Of a stretch of DNA of 64,000 nt, positions 36,114 to 48,277 are shown piece by piece. Origin of the DNA: Nomia melanderi (lineage: Eukaryota; Arthropoda; Insecta; Hymenoptera; Halictidae); assembly GCF_051020985.1 (NCBI RefSeq), contig NC_134999.1, positions 31,095,160-31,159,159 on the forward strand. Direction: 5' to 3'. The translations under genes were made by a program, and so were the position numbers. Position 1 is the first letter of the stretch, and each line of letters opens with the position of its first letter. The notes beneath the pieces are model-generated. The model was given only the letters and a program-made list of their open reading frames with translations. It did not search any database and was not told where the DNA came from.

Positions 36114-37930
36114 CTGATTAAGTGTATTTATTAGAATTTTCAGATATTTAATTGTATTAATAAGGAAATTGTTATATTGATTTATAGTGTAGGTAGTATT
36201 TATGGTATTAATATTGGTATGGGAACATTTTGGAGATACCCTAAGATTACTGCATTTGTTAATTAATGGTTAATTATTTTTAATGGGGCGATGATATGGC
36301 GTAGTCGTATTGTGTACATTGAAGATTGAATTGATCTGACTGTTGATTGCAGTTACACTACAATGTTCGGAAAAATTTATTCTAAGAGGGGTTAGAGCTA
36401 TTAAGTGTTAGATGGTAATGTGGGTGTACGGTGTGCAATATTGTTGGCGTTTCCTGTAGATGATTAAACGACTGGTAGATACAATAGATAGATTAAACAT
36501 GTTGAGCGATGAGGATGTAATCTCTGTAATTACCGCTTCAAGATTTTGGTAGATAAAAGGATGAGAAGGAAACGGTTGAAAGGTAAGTGATTTAGTAGAG
36601 TGTTTGAGCTTAAGTCATTGAACAAAATTACCACTGTGTATAACGTTATACTTCCAATCTTGTTTCTAGAAATAATATCTTTATCAAACTAAACATTATT
36701 TTGTATATTTTATAATTAGTTCACTTAGAAAATCCCTCTTTCTGTCTACAATTAATAAAAAGTAATATCTCAGGATTAAAGGAAAATAGAATTCATAGAA
36801 AAATAGGATTCGAAGCATTTTAAATATTCAAAAGTCCACTTCGAAACCGATTCCAATCAGTTCAACCGAGAATCGAAGAAAAACTATGAAGCATTTCGCT
36901 AAACTCGATCACAGAAACTATATTATGCAAAGCTCACGCGAATGATCTGTAAAAAAATCATCTCCGCCCTAAAATAGCAAATTCCCCGTAAGACGAAGAG
37001 GAATTCTACTCTCTTTCACCTAGAGGCGCGCGGAGAAGACCGTTATCACGGCTCAACAGAATTTACCAGCGATGAAGAACATTTTCTTGCACCGTCGAGG
37101 TGTACACGACAGGCTGGCCCACAATCAGCGGAAAGCATTTTAGGTATTAGCTCGAACACGTGGCACGTGGACCGTGTCGCGCGATCACGTGGCAAAAAGT
37201 TAACTACCGCGGCGCACCAGCCGCGGGATAACTGGCAGAAAAAGAAGAGGCAAGAAGCCGTCGTTGCGAGCGACGATGAGGCTCTCTCAGACGCTATTAT
37301 ACCGGAAGCCACGAGGCCTGCGATTATAGGAGAGCCAGTGGATGCTTTGTACGGTTTTGTAGAGCACAGGATCTGATGCTCCTATACCGAACACGATACC
37401 GATCGTAACTCTCCGAGGAGGAGCTCGGTGGATGCAACAGATAAGAGCCATATCGAATCGGACATACTTTTTGCCGCGGCCAACTAGAAAGTACTTGATC
37501 AAAATTGTTAACGGGATTGTTGAAGGCATGATTTGTAGGCATATTAAAAATGGATAATAGTATTACACCTGTATTAAAGAAGTGTAATTGAATGGTGGAT
37601 GATATCCAAGGAAAATACCGTCGAAACAAGAAACGATACGAAGAAATTATGAGATAATATTGTGAATGATTTAGCACGGATTAAGGAAATGGAAAGGTTA
37701 GGAAGATTCGCGTAGTATATTTGATTACTTTATCGAATCACTGATTTTATTATTCTAAATTGTACACTAAAATGAATGTATTAACGTTCGAATTATCATT
37801 TCCCTATATTGCGACTAGTATTTAGTTTATCATTAATAAAGACATCTACGTCTGACACATGGATAAATGGATATCTCATCGAATACTTTCATTAGAATTA
37901 GCATTAAATGTAACTACAATCGGAGATGAT
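36114..37930. other. AT-rich DNA with one GC-richer patch
   Basis: AT-rich to about 37010, then a GC-richer patch to about 37480 with overlapping frames on both strands (69-117 codons), none recognisable. AT-rich again to 37930. Confidence 0.4.
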
Positions 37931-38900
37931 AAAGAACCTTCGGATCGCGCAACGGAACAATAAAAATCGTTGTCAACAGTGAAATAATAACCGGCCGGAG
38001 CACGTAACGCAACAAGGTTAAGCGAATTCATTTCGTGTAAATATGCCCGAGCGAAAGAAACCTAATGGCCGCGTAGCTGTACCATAATCGCCCGCGATGA
38101 TTGCAACTTTCCAGAAACAAAAACGAATGTACCGTTCTCATTGCGCGATTAGACGAAGCTGTAACGTCTAATAGTTCTAAAGATGGCGTATCTGTCACGC
38201 GAATTACACTGGAGGTGAGGAAAATGGTAATGGCGACGGACACGCGGAACGTTTCGAGGAGAATACCGATTCGCGGCGTCGCGTCGCGTAGAACTGTTCC
38301 CTTGATATACTGTCCTATGGAAATCTATGGCCAGATATGAGCACCGTTCAATTACCCCCATAAGGCGCGGCGCATATTAAATGAACGCGTGATTGACAGC
38401 AATATGGACCGCCTGTACGGAGCGCACGCGCGCCCGCGCGCGCGCAAATTGACCTCTGCGCGAGCGAGCATTGCGTCATGAAAATATTGTGACATTTAAA
38501 TGCTATAAAAAATAATTTCCTGGCGTATGGAAATGAAATGTTCTGGCGTCGTGAAGTGGCTGCGTTTTCATGGCTCGGAAGAAAATTCTGAGCACGGTTA
38601 TTGAACGTTCGCTTGCAAAAGTGTAATTTATGACGATTATGTCCCCCGGTGTTGAGGGGGGTTATTTATAATCGGCCCGTAGGTTTTCTAGGCGATCGCC
38701 AGAAGTTGATGGGGAAAATAGCGAGATAGAGGAATTTACAGCTTTCATTTGTTTTTTCTTTTCGGCGCCGACGAGAAAGACACGTCGGACGAATTTATCG
38801 GGGACTGTAAACGCGGCGGTTGTTGTTCGAGACGCTTAATTAAGTCGGATATACAACACTGAACGTTTGATGGGTATCTCTAAATTAATGAGGGAGGGAT
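37931..38900. other. GC-rich island 15 with a CG tract
   Basis: CpG-rich block with several 70-79 codon frames on both strands and no recognisable product. It includes the alternating CG tract at 38423-38446. Confidence 0.45.
38423..38446. repeat. Alternating CG tract (Z-DNA-prone)
   Basis: Nearly uninterrupted alternation of C and G over about 24 bases (one CC step). A second such tract is at 50324-50338. Such tracts can adopt Z-DNA under negative supercoiling; that is general knowledge, not shown here. Confidence 0.7.
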
Positions 38901-41781
38901 GATGCATGGGTAAATAAAGAAGAGTGATGCTTTATTTATGAGTAGATTTCGTGATATTCGAATTTATGTCATCAGTTTAATAAAAAGGATAAATAGTTAA
39001 TTATCTAATATATCTGATATTTGACACAAGAATAATTTATTTATTTAAAAACAAAAAGAAATCTTTGTATCTCATCGTATGTTTCAGTTATCTGAAAGAA
39101 ATAATATTCAAAGTTTTGTTCTGTTGCTGGTAATTAAAAAAACATTCTGTAATTATGTTATGTCAATAGGTTATTGAATAAGAAAACGATGAATTACTTG
39201 TTGGCAAATCTAAGGTAATAAGACGATCGCATGCCGATCTTCCCCGAGCATCCGTGGCAAGTCGAGCAACGCTCCCACCTTCCACCGAAATCGGTAAGGT
39301 CTGATCGAAAAGAGAAAGTGTACAAGACGGGCGCGAGGAGATAAGAGCCCACCGACCAGAACCTTTGACGCGGTGGGCCTAATTGCGATCTCTCGATCGC
39401 GTTCGTCGCCAAACAAGGAAGTTGCCGCTGTTTTATTGCTTGCCAGTGCCTCCGCTCGACCCTCCGTTACGTACACGTGCACCTCTCGTTTACAAAAGCA
39501 ATTCTACTATTATAGTTTTTAAGAGTCCCTTAATTATCGCTTGCTAACAACCTACGCTACAACAATGCACAACTTTAACAAACCCGCGTTAATCGATTGA
39601 TACGTCAACATTAAATTCGTAATCAATTATCAATGGAAACGAAGTAATAATTGTATCATCTGAACTGTTTAATTACTCTGTACAATTATTCATTCCAAAA
39701 GTTTTCGTTACGCTAACTTCTAATGTAAAATACGAATACTTATACTAGCCATCGTACGTGAATTCTCCCCAATCTTCGATTAATTTTTTAATCAACCGAA
39801 CTACCATTTCGAAACAACATGAGAAAAATTAACAAAGTATCTTATGGAATCTCATGAAACATCTTACTCGCGAGGTCCAATATTTTCCTAATAGTTCACG
39901 TAACGCGTTTCCGAAACCTCGAGCCGAACGAAACGCCGACAGGCATCTCCGAAGCGACGCGCACCGAAAAGCAGCGACGGCGGTACGTCCCGGCGTTGTT
40001 TTCACTTCGGGAATACAACACTTCGGGCATCCATAATTTATCGGGTCGGGCCCGGCGCGCGGCAATTACAATTGAAAACCGAGATCTTAAAAATTAGTCG
40101 GACCCTTGCAGCGGCAAAAGATTTATTCGGTCCCCGCGGAAAGGTGGAGCGGGCGACCGGGCCGGCGGCGATTTTGTTTCTCGTCGAAACGCAAACTCGC
40201 CACGGAACAATGATATCTTAACTGGGATCTCAATGGAGTTAATTAACACGAGCGGGAACCGACGTTTGCGGAGGCGAGAGATAGAGAGAGGAGGGCGCGC
40301 TCCGGCTGGTTTCAGCCCCGGCGACGACGGCCCCGCCGAACGATACCGCACGCTTGCCGTGTGGCGTTAACCAAATTGATTAATCTCCGCTTCACCGTTG
40401 ATTAATTATTGACACGCTTTTGTTATCCAGACATCGGCAATTATCCGCTCGGTAGTTGCGACTGTTGTGTACACGGGGGATTGTCACGTGGAAATTTGAA
40501 ATTCCCGCCGCTTTGTTCGGCGGCCATATTGTGCGGCGATCGCAACGGACGCTCGGGAGCACGAAATAAAGGGAAAGCAACAGAATAATGAGATGAATTG
40601 AATAATATTTGAATAATACATGACTATTTACATTTATGTTCAGTCATTTACGAATATTTCAAGATATTAATGTTCTTACTATTATAAAAATCACAATAGT
40701 CTTCCAAAACATAAACTCAAGAATAAACAGATTTCGAACTCTGATAAAGGAATACACTACTTCCATTTATATTTGACTACAAACATTTCCAGACCTTGAT
40801 ATTCATACTATAATTACAATAGTTTTCCAAATCACAAACCATAGAAACTAAACACGTTATAATTGCTAAAAATAATAAGAGTCTAGCTCCCAAACATACT
40901 TTAATAATGAACAAAAACCTAAACCCGATTCGTACGATACAGTCCATCACTGAAAATCCCAGACCACCCAACACACAGTAGCAACCAATTTTCATCGCGT
41001 CTATCCGGCGCGGCCCGGACGATAGACAAGTTTAATAATCTCGTGGGGTACGTGTCAGCCGCGCGGACATATTTACTCTGGCCTGTCGCTTAGTTTCAAT
41101 TCGCCGGCAATAAACTCCGATTTCAATTATTCTCGACACACGTTCGCCGGATCGGTACCGTCGCGGCCGCTGCGTCGTCCCACGGACCGATAATACCGGT
41201 CCCCGTCATCTTTCTCGGCGTCGAACGCCGTTCGCTCGCGCGATCTCCAATTGTTCCCGATGATCCCGATAAGTACCGGCTGCCTACCTTGCGAGGTGGT
41301 TCCGCGATGGATCGATCGTAATCACGCGAGCGTGTCGTGAACGACGAAGGAACGGGAAGCGGGGAGGGGGAAAGTAAAAAAAGGGCACGTCGGGAGGAGA
41401 TTCCGGCGATCGGCAGCGGAGGGGCCCGGATAAAAGGTGAACCGAGGCAGGGGTCCCGATCGCGTTCTCGAACGCTGCGTGAAATCGCGCAGGTGTACAT
41501 ACTGTACCGCGGCTAATTAACGAGCTAACGGTGACGACGCCTCCATTAGCCCGATCGTACCCCGCCGATCGATTATCCCCGCCGAACTCGTACGGCTGTC
41601 GTTCACCTTGTGCCCCGGTTGACATTCGGCGAGACGAAAAAAGTGGAATACTGGCGGGAGATATCATCAGGTGCTCGGATTCTTTTTCTCTTGGTGTACA
41701 GTTTTCAGTCGCTCGGATAAACGGAATTTTGTGCTCTACACCTGGGGATAATTATTAACCCATCGCCGCGCATTTTTAGTT
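38901..41781. other. AT-rich DNA with islands at 39.2, 40 and 41.3 kb
   Basis: GC-rich blocks at about 39200-39490, 39850-40590 and 40990-41770 are separated by AT-rich DNA. The stretch 40690-40990 is A/C-biased, the left shoulder of the third block. Minus frames of 125 and 127 codons overlap at 41123-41667 in different frames, which argues against either being real. Confidence 0.4.
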
Positions 41782-41993
41782 TTAACACTAGATTTACGGA
41801 ACGAGTGATATTAAAATTTATAAGCATTATTTGGTAAATGTTTGGCTCGACTTTTATTAACGCAGTTATACAAATATGTATCCTTATTGTCTACTCTTAA
41901 ACCTCTGATTTCTAAGATCTAAATGAACGGATAGAATTTCTCTAAGAACAATAGAACAAAGTGTACAGTAAATGTCAGTAAATCTGATGTTAA
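41782..41993. mobile_element. Family F TTAA MITE, copy 3
   Basis: 212 bp starting TTAACACTAGATTTACGGA and ending CAGTAAATCTGATGTTAA, with intact TTAA at both sides and about 15 of 19 terminal positions inverted. It lacks about 12 bp near the left end where the other copies have their palindrome. The rest aligns with 33413-33635. Confidence 0.9.
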
Positions 41994-43477
41994 AATCGTG
42001 CCTAGAAACGCAGTTTTTTAATTGCTTGTTTTGACTTGCTCAGGTCATGGAAAATCGTACAGAAAATCAACTTACATGTTATCTAAACTGTTACGTCATT
42101 TTTGATCAATGTATTACTGAAGGATAAACAAATAAATGCATTGGTACAGTCCATAAAATGGACGGCTACAGCCGTCGTTTGCGACAATGGGGTAGTAATT
42201 ATGTGATCTTTTAGAAAGCTTTGTTGTAAAAAGTCTGAGTTACGCATCGAAATCGTAAATACTAGAGGAAAGAAAATGATGTATCAATCTCTCGCTACTC
42301 GGATTTGCAGCTTTCGAATTTGGGTATCGAAGCTCGAAGTCTCCATTATGACATTCGATAGGTTAATTGTTTTTAATTGTAATTAAATTGTTTTTATATA
42401 AATCAAAGCTCTTACAGGTAACTTCGTGAAAACTGTAATAGGGGTGAAGTTTATGTTATCGATTAAGATTTCTTTTGTCGAACGCAATTATGAGTAATCA
42501 GTATAAATATTCACGAATAAATAATTTTATTTATAAATCTATAATCAAATCTATAAATCCAAGTTTACAAATCCAACGAATCGGATTATTTCGAAAGAAA
42601 CAGTTTGGATATTGTGTAGAAAAACGGTTGCCATTAGAAATCCGAGATCCCATTTTAAGCGGCTGAGATTTAACTGGAAAAGATTGCCGTAGAAATAAAA
42701 GGAATGATCGAAGTGAAGATCAATTACCCTAACGTCCACACGCACGGCCACTCCCGCGACGGATAACGAATCCGAAGGAAGTCTGTTTCACGACAAAAAG
42801 GGCAAAGTTCCAGGAACCGCGCGTTGCGCATCGTCCATGGTCCCTCGTGGTTCAGTGAAATTATTATGAGAGCTGGTTACGTATGTAAGAGCCGTGGCAA
42901 GATGGTGTTCGCTCGCTTGTCGCCGCCCCGAGCAACTAACCTTCCTGTTGTTGCATGACCCATGCCTTCTTCAGCATCTCTTCTGCCCTTCTCTGCCCGG
43001 CCTTTCGCCTCTTTTTATCCTCCTTCGTCTCTCCGCCCGGCAAAGACACACATCAGCTGCACGAAACACCGGTGTTTCATACATTGCAACACGCACCGCG
43101 GGTTTCTTCGAAGGAGAGCACACGGAATAATTATTTTCGAACGGAGGTCACGACCTTGACCCTGGCGTCTGTTAAGTATATTAAAAACGACTTAACGTGT
43201 CTACGTTCAGTATATATTTATAGAGTAATACACTTCATTTTAATCTTTGCGCCGAAAAGAATTGCTTTCGAAGGACTATCTGGTACATAAGTTTTCGGTA
43301 AGTAGAATGAGTAGGCAGTGATCAGACGCGACAACGATATAGAATACCCTATGAATTTTTGAATTGGGAAAAGTATGTTTGACGGAGTGTAAGTATAATT
43401 AAATGGTATTTCAAGAAGAATACGAATCTTCTGTTAGTTTACTTAGAGACTTATTGGAAATAATAATAGCTTCTAAC
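41994..43477. other. AT-rich DNA, chained hairpins, then GC-rich island 16
   Basis: The chained hairpins lie at 42149-42185. A CpG-rich block spans about 42690-43160 and contains a perfect 16-bp palindrome GAAACACCGGTGTTTC at 43063-43078. Three overlapping plus frames (65-111 codons) in three phases show no recognisable domain. Confidence 0.45.
42149..42185. other. Three chained, overlapping hairpins
   Basis: GTCCAT-AAA-ATGGAC (42149-42163), GACGGC-TACA-GCCGTC (42161-42176) and GTCG-TTTG-CGAC (42174-42185) are perfect stems. Neighbours share GAC or GTC, so adjacent hairpins are mutually exclusive. This may be the interior of a foldback element or a structured RNA. Confidence 0.6.
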
Positions 43478-43725
43478 AGAGGACAGGTGAAGATAATATG
43501 GAGCTAAACAATTAGGAGAATCCTTTTAGACCTTCTAGAAAATTCTAAAAATTAGATACTTTCAATGAGAACAAGTGAAAACAATTAAAGTAGAGCTGAA
43601 AAATTACAGGAACCCTTTTAGACACTTTGACAGTGTTAATAGTTAAAGACTTTCGAAATAGAAGCGAGAATAGCTAACGTAGAGCTTAATAAATAGATGA
43701 ATAGTTTTAGAGGCAACAAGAGGAA
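43478..43725. repeat. Diverged ~90-bp tandem repeat, three copies
   Basis: Copies begin near 43478, 43566 and 43659. Each has, in order, an ACAGGTGAA-like word, TAGAGCT or GGAGCTAA, then CCTTTTAGAC-like and AGATACTTTC-like words. Divergence is high and the third copy is incomplete. Confidence 0.55.
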
Positions 43726-44489
43726 GTGAATAAATAAGTAAAATAAATGTCTGCCAAAAAGAAAATCAGGAACCTCGAATGGTCGATGTTAAGGGTATTG
43801 GCATCATTATTCAGTGAATATTTCATTGAAAGGATCGGGTCTCTGTTCGGTCAGCGTGCTCGTTCGAGAATCTCGAGCCCGGTTATTCGCTCGTCGATGT
43901 CATCGGTGCCTTGGGCAACTATATCCTTCTCGTACAGCTGACCTCGGTGGACCTCTAAGAAGCCCAACCCAGTCTACCAACCCACCGACCCACCAAGCCC
44001 ACCATTAGTAACCTACTCCGTTACCGCCGACGATCAAGGCGATTTCGATTCTGTTGTTCCTGCTAGCGAGCAGCAACGATGCATTAAAGTAATGATACGC
44101 CGTGTATTGAAGAAAAAGGGAACGCGTAAAAATATGTGTTTTACGTTTTTCCAAGGGTAGAGGCAGGGGACTCGCGAACGCCGAGACTACTCGTTTTAAC
44201 GTCGAGGGTAGCGACGAAATTATATGTCGCCAGGAAGTGGGAGTTGATACAGTTTAAACGGGGTATCGAGGTAGAGCTTCGGAGGAACGGTCTCACTTCT
44301 TCGATTACGTGCTTGTATATTTTTCAGAACGCACAGCTCTCTTATTGGCTACTAGTAATGTTAGAAAGGAAACTCAAGGTTTAGATAATTCAGCTACAAA
44401 GTTGGCGACTGTTGTCTACCCATGACTGAATCGTAGATGAACCGTAGAACTGTAGCAAACGCAAGTGTCTACGATTTAGTGCGCTGGAA
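43726..44489. other. Moderate GC-rich patch
   Basis: GC-richer block at about 43820-44340 without clear shoulder skew. Frames of 64-82 codons are unremarkable. Confidence 0.4.
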
Positions 44490-44724
44490 TTAACCCTTTG
44501 CACTCTGAAGTTTTTCGCTAAAAATATTTTAACATTTTCTGACGAGATAAAGACGATACTTTGTGAAACTAACTTGAAGAGAAATAATACATTGAGGAAT
44601 AAAGTTATTTTATTTTAGTATTTCTCAAACAGATGTATAATATTAAATATCAAATTTTATAGTGTTACTGTATGAAATCGTACAGTAGGTGAGTGAGAGT
44701 CAGCTCTCGAGTGCAAAGGGTTAA
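44490..44724. mobile_element. Family A TTAA MITE, best-kept copy
   Basis: 235 bp starting TTAACCCTTTGCACTCTGAA and ending CTCGAGTGCAAAGGGTTAA. The outer 16 bp are perfect inverted repeats and TTAA is intact at both ends. It is the reference copy for the interrupted element at 5880. No coding capacity. Confidence 0.9.
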
Positions 44725-45727
44725 TGAAATATTGATTATATATAGAACCAGATGGAATAAATTCGCTTCCTAATAATAGCGAGCTGAATTATAACTTTCT
44801 TTTAAATTGAAACGAAACATTATCTAATCTAATCTTCAGAATAAACGCAGATTTACAATAGCGCAGAATACTATTTATTGCCAAATTCTGAAAAACAATA
44901 TAAATCGGTCGAACTGATTTCTCAATCCGTCTCATTCAATAACTGCTAAGCATATAATTTATCCCGGCTGATTCCACAGATACAATAACTCAATTTCCAT
45001 ATGAATCTTCCTTATCTAACGACTTAAGAGACCACTCCGAGATCTAACTGAAACGATCAGCCGGCAATAAAACGCCGACAGACAGTCTTATCGCGGCAAG
45101 CCCGTGCAACTAATCCCCCGGATCAATCTCGTAACTCAAATTCGCGCCACGATAAATCGAAAATCATATTTAAGCCGAGTCGTCTAGATACGGCGTCACC
45201 GGGCCGGTTCGAAAACCTCGAGCTGCACGCGCGAGGCCGATCCGCACCTCCGAACCAGTTGAGAATCTCTGGCGCGATCTATTTGGAACTGACGTCTATT
45301 ACGTTCTCCTTCCTACGTTCTCCGATAATTTCAGCATTCCACAAATCATTTAGCGAGGCACACGCGCGGCCGGTACGCCTACAGCGCCGCAGTGCGCGCT
45401 CGAAACACGCCCGATAATGCCCCGGATCGGTTCTTTCCATCCAGTTTCCCTTGAGACGCGTAGTCAACCCCGTGTGTCGAAGTCCGCCCACGTCTTCCGC
45501 GCGTCGTAGAAAGGGAACAAGAGAAAAAGAAAAATCCTTGGTCGCGGTGCACGCACGAACTCGCGGCCGCGCTAGGCCTCTCACGTCTCGGAGACTACCC
45601 ACAGCTGGAAGTGTACAGGGGCAACGGGAAGGGTCCACTCGCGATGCTCGGATTTTACTATTGGCTGAATCCAATGGTAGAAAAGTCAGTTTCGAGCCTG
45701 GCATCTTGGAACTTGTAACTGATAGCT
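44725..45727. other. AT-rich DNA then GC-rich island 17
   Basis: CpG-rich from about 45020 to 45720, with A/C bias at 44820-45070. A 141-codon minus frame (45279-45704) overlaps a 109-codon plus frame; neither resembles a known family. Confidence 0.45.
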
Positions 45728-45958
45728 TTAATCCCTTGCTCTACAATATCAAACTCGTGGTGATTTCAAACAGAATTTAACGAACATGGATATTATTCAA
45801 CTTGTTCGAAAGCAAATTGCGTGTTATTCTTCTGGTCTCAATGATTATATCTTAGAGCGTACGCTGGCATGGAATTCAACTGGAATTTTCTCTTAGTTTC
45901 AATAAATCATTAATAACAAAGTAGTTAGAGTTCAGAAAGAAATCATAGGGCGAGTTAA
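45728..45958. mobile_element. Family E TTAA element, copy 2
   Basis: 231 bp starting TTAATCCCTTGCTCTAC and ending GGGCGAGTTAA. It aligns with 8864-9104 along its length, with shared ACTCGTGGTGA and TAACAAAGTAG words. The terminal inverted repeat is weak. Confidence 0.7.
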
Positions 45959-46837
45959 CATGTTCGCTACCAGCGTTTGTTTCAGTGGCGATCTTCTTAA
46001 TTATAATATTTTATTCAATTCAATAAATCTTCTGAAGAAATTATTGAAACAAATGAAGCTGAAACGAGTCATTGAATCCCTACATGTAATCTTGTAGCTT
46101 GTAACTTTAAGTAACTATATCTATAGAATTAATTTAAGTTTCTTTATAGAAAATATAGGACTGCGGCTTCGAGGCTTCAGTTTTAGGAGCTCGAGTCTTT
46201 AATGTTGTAGTCTTTATGATTGAAGACTCTCGTCTGCTACCGTGTCAACACTGCGTGGTGTTTATTATTACTATTTTTTAATTAGTATTATTGAAGCATA
46301 AAGACTCGAGGATTGGAGACTCTTAAATTTCAGATAAAACTTCCAAAGATTCAGGATTAAGTCATGAAACTTCGAAGACTCGAGGTTTCAACAAAAGACC
46401 AAAACATGTAACGAAGAATGCGAATAGAACAGAACGAGACGAAGTGGAATACACTCGGATTCTGTTTCTGTCGATAACTGAAATGCGTCAAAACTCGTTG
46501 AACGTAGGCGGTACGATCCAAAACAACCGACTGCTAAATGGAACAAAGTTGAACGAGATCACCTTGATACATAAATAATAGCAATAGATAAAACAAGATA
46601 GTATCCGTGTTATATCGACTTCACGTTTGCGAATCTTATTAAAATACGTTTTTCTATATTGGTTCAACTTCTTTCTCTGGTTGTACTACTTTCGCACGAA
46701 GAGTGTCTTTTACAATTATTCTCCAGTAATTATTTAATCGGCTTGTCGAAGGTGCGACGAATTTGTAAACCTCCACAAAATTGAGTCAATGAAACGCATA
46801 AAATTCAGAAAAAGCAACGTTACACCCAAACAGCGTC
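45959..46837. other. AT-rich DNA with a cluster of AAGACTC words
   Basis: No gene recognised. Between about 46150 and 46395 the word AAGACTC or GAGTCTT, often continued as CTCGAG, recurs in both orientations, including the small foldback AGTCTTTATGATTGAAGACT. Confidence 0.45.
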
Positions 46838-47690
46838 GTGGCGACTCTTTCCCTTTTCTTTCTTTCCAGATGGAGCCCCGGAATTACGCGTTTACGTGCG
46901 TCGTTTGAAAAAAAGCGGAGCGCGTCACTTGTTGGCATTTCAATCCGGCAGCTCCCGAGCCGGCCAGCACTTTTGTTACACCGCTTCCCGCTGGCCCGAG
47001 TAATGGCGTTCGTGAAGAGAGATAATCGAATGGCCTTTATTTTGGATACGAGCGCGGCAGATGCGTCTGGAATCTATTATGCGTGCGCATGTCCGCGGAT
47101 TTTTTCCGGTTCTCCAGTTTGGTTTCGTCGTTTCGGGACGTTTCGATGCAGCTGACGTAACTGCGAGGACTCGCGGAGGTTTGCGAGCAGAATGAGAACT
47201 TCCGACCGAGTATCGGAATGAAATTTCTGGTTGTCTGAATGGGGAACATGAGAAATGGGATGATGCTAACCTTTCACGTTGCATGTACATTCTTGTAATT
47301 TATTTGGGGGTTTGGAGGAATCCTTTCAGCCTGGGAAACGTGATGTCTCGGTAACAAGGATTTGCGTTTTGAAGTTGTTATGTTTTAATTCACGGAGTAC
47401 TTTATACTGAGAATTTATTTATAATGAATTTTTAACAGAATAAACGTAAATTTGGGATATATTTTCCATGGAAAATATAAATGGTAGATACGATTTGATA
47501 TAGAAGAAATAAGTAGAATCAGTAAACAGTAATCAGACATACTATCAAAACTACAGAAATTCACAGAAAGCACTTCTATTTTCCTGATAATCCTACAAAA
47601 CCCCTACTCATTAGCACAAAAATCAATATTTCAACGCAAATCTATCTACAATAAACAATACGACCCCAAAAACACCGTCCAAACAAGCGG
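46838..47690. other. GC-richer patch with G/T then A/C neighbours
   Basis: GC-richer block at about 46838-47280 with overlapping frames of 104-105 codons on opposite strands, neither recognisable. G/T-rich at about 47290-47400, then A/C-rich at 47540-47690 before the next island. Confidence 0.4.
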
Positions 47691-47953
47691 AACAATCAGC
47701 AAATCGAAGCACAAGTCCGTTAAGCAACATTGTTCATCGCGTTCGACAGAGAATGTTCCCCTCATTCGGGGAGCGTGTCGCGGGCCCCGCGATCCCAGCA
47801 GCCGTCGCGCATTTATCACCTCGCGGGACGCGTCGCGTCGGCGCGGCGCGCGTAGACCATGGGGACGGGGAATTAATTTAAATTTCAACGTGCGATTTCC
47901 ATGAAATCGCCGCTTTGTACACGGCTCGGTAAGAATCCCTATTGAGGGGAACA

Positions 47954-48129
47954 GGAAATATTAATAAATCCGCCGTTGGAAAGATATCTTAATTATCTAT
48001 GCGCGTACGCGAGCGCGGGGAGGGAAAGGCGCGTCGTATCAGCGCGCGTCCGCCGCGTACGAAAGGGGCTCGATGGGCGAGAAGTAGTAAAACTTGATTT
48101 CACGATTTCGCATAAATTATCGGCCGGGG
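47954..48129 (+). repeat. Composite motif H, copy 1
   Basis: Part a, GGAAATATTAATAAATC at 47954, is followed 145 bp later by part b at 48099-48129 (TTCACGATTTCGCATAAATT then ATCGGCCGGGG). Part b matches 50023-50053 at 28 of 31 positions. The order and orientation are the same in both places. Confidence 0.6.
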
Positions 48130-48143
48130 TATCTCGCGCGGAT

Positions 48144-48206
48144 CGCTCGCTCGCTCGCTCGCTCGCTGGCTGGCTGGCTGGCTAGCTAGCTAGCTAGCTC
48201 GCTCGA
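48144..48206. repeat. Compound tetranucleotide GCTC-GCTG-GCTA-GCTC
   Basis: Successive blocks of GCTC, GCTG, GCTA and again GCTC, each of a few units, in about 63 bp. Only the fourth base changes from block to block. The leucine/alanine-rich peptide read through it is an artefact. Confidence 0.9.
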
Positions 48207-48253
48207 CGCCGATACGCCGGAGAAAGGCCGCGAGAGAGGAGCGCGCAGGAAAG

Positions 48254-48277
48254 GGAAATATTAATAATCCCATTCAC
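48254..48277 (+). repeat. Motif H part a, extra copy
   Basis: GGAAATATTAATAATCCC followed by ATTCAC matches 49926-49949 (GGAATATTAATCATTCCC then GTTCAC) with few differences. It lies about 125 bp downstream of motif H copy 1. Confidence 0.5.

Noticed and set aside
41123..41667. Two long minus frames (125 and 127 codons)
   Set aside because: They overlap in different phases in a CpG-rich island and neither has a known motif.
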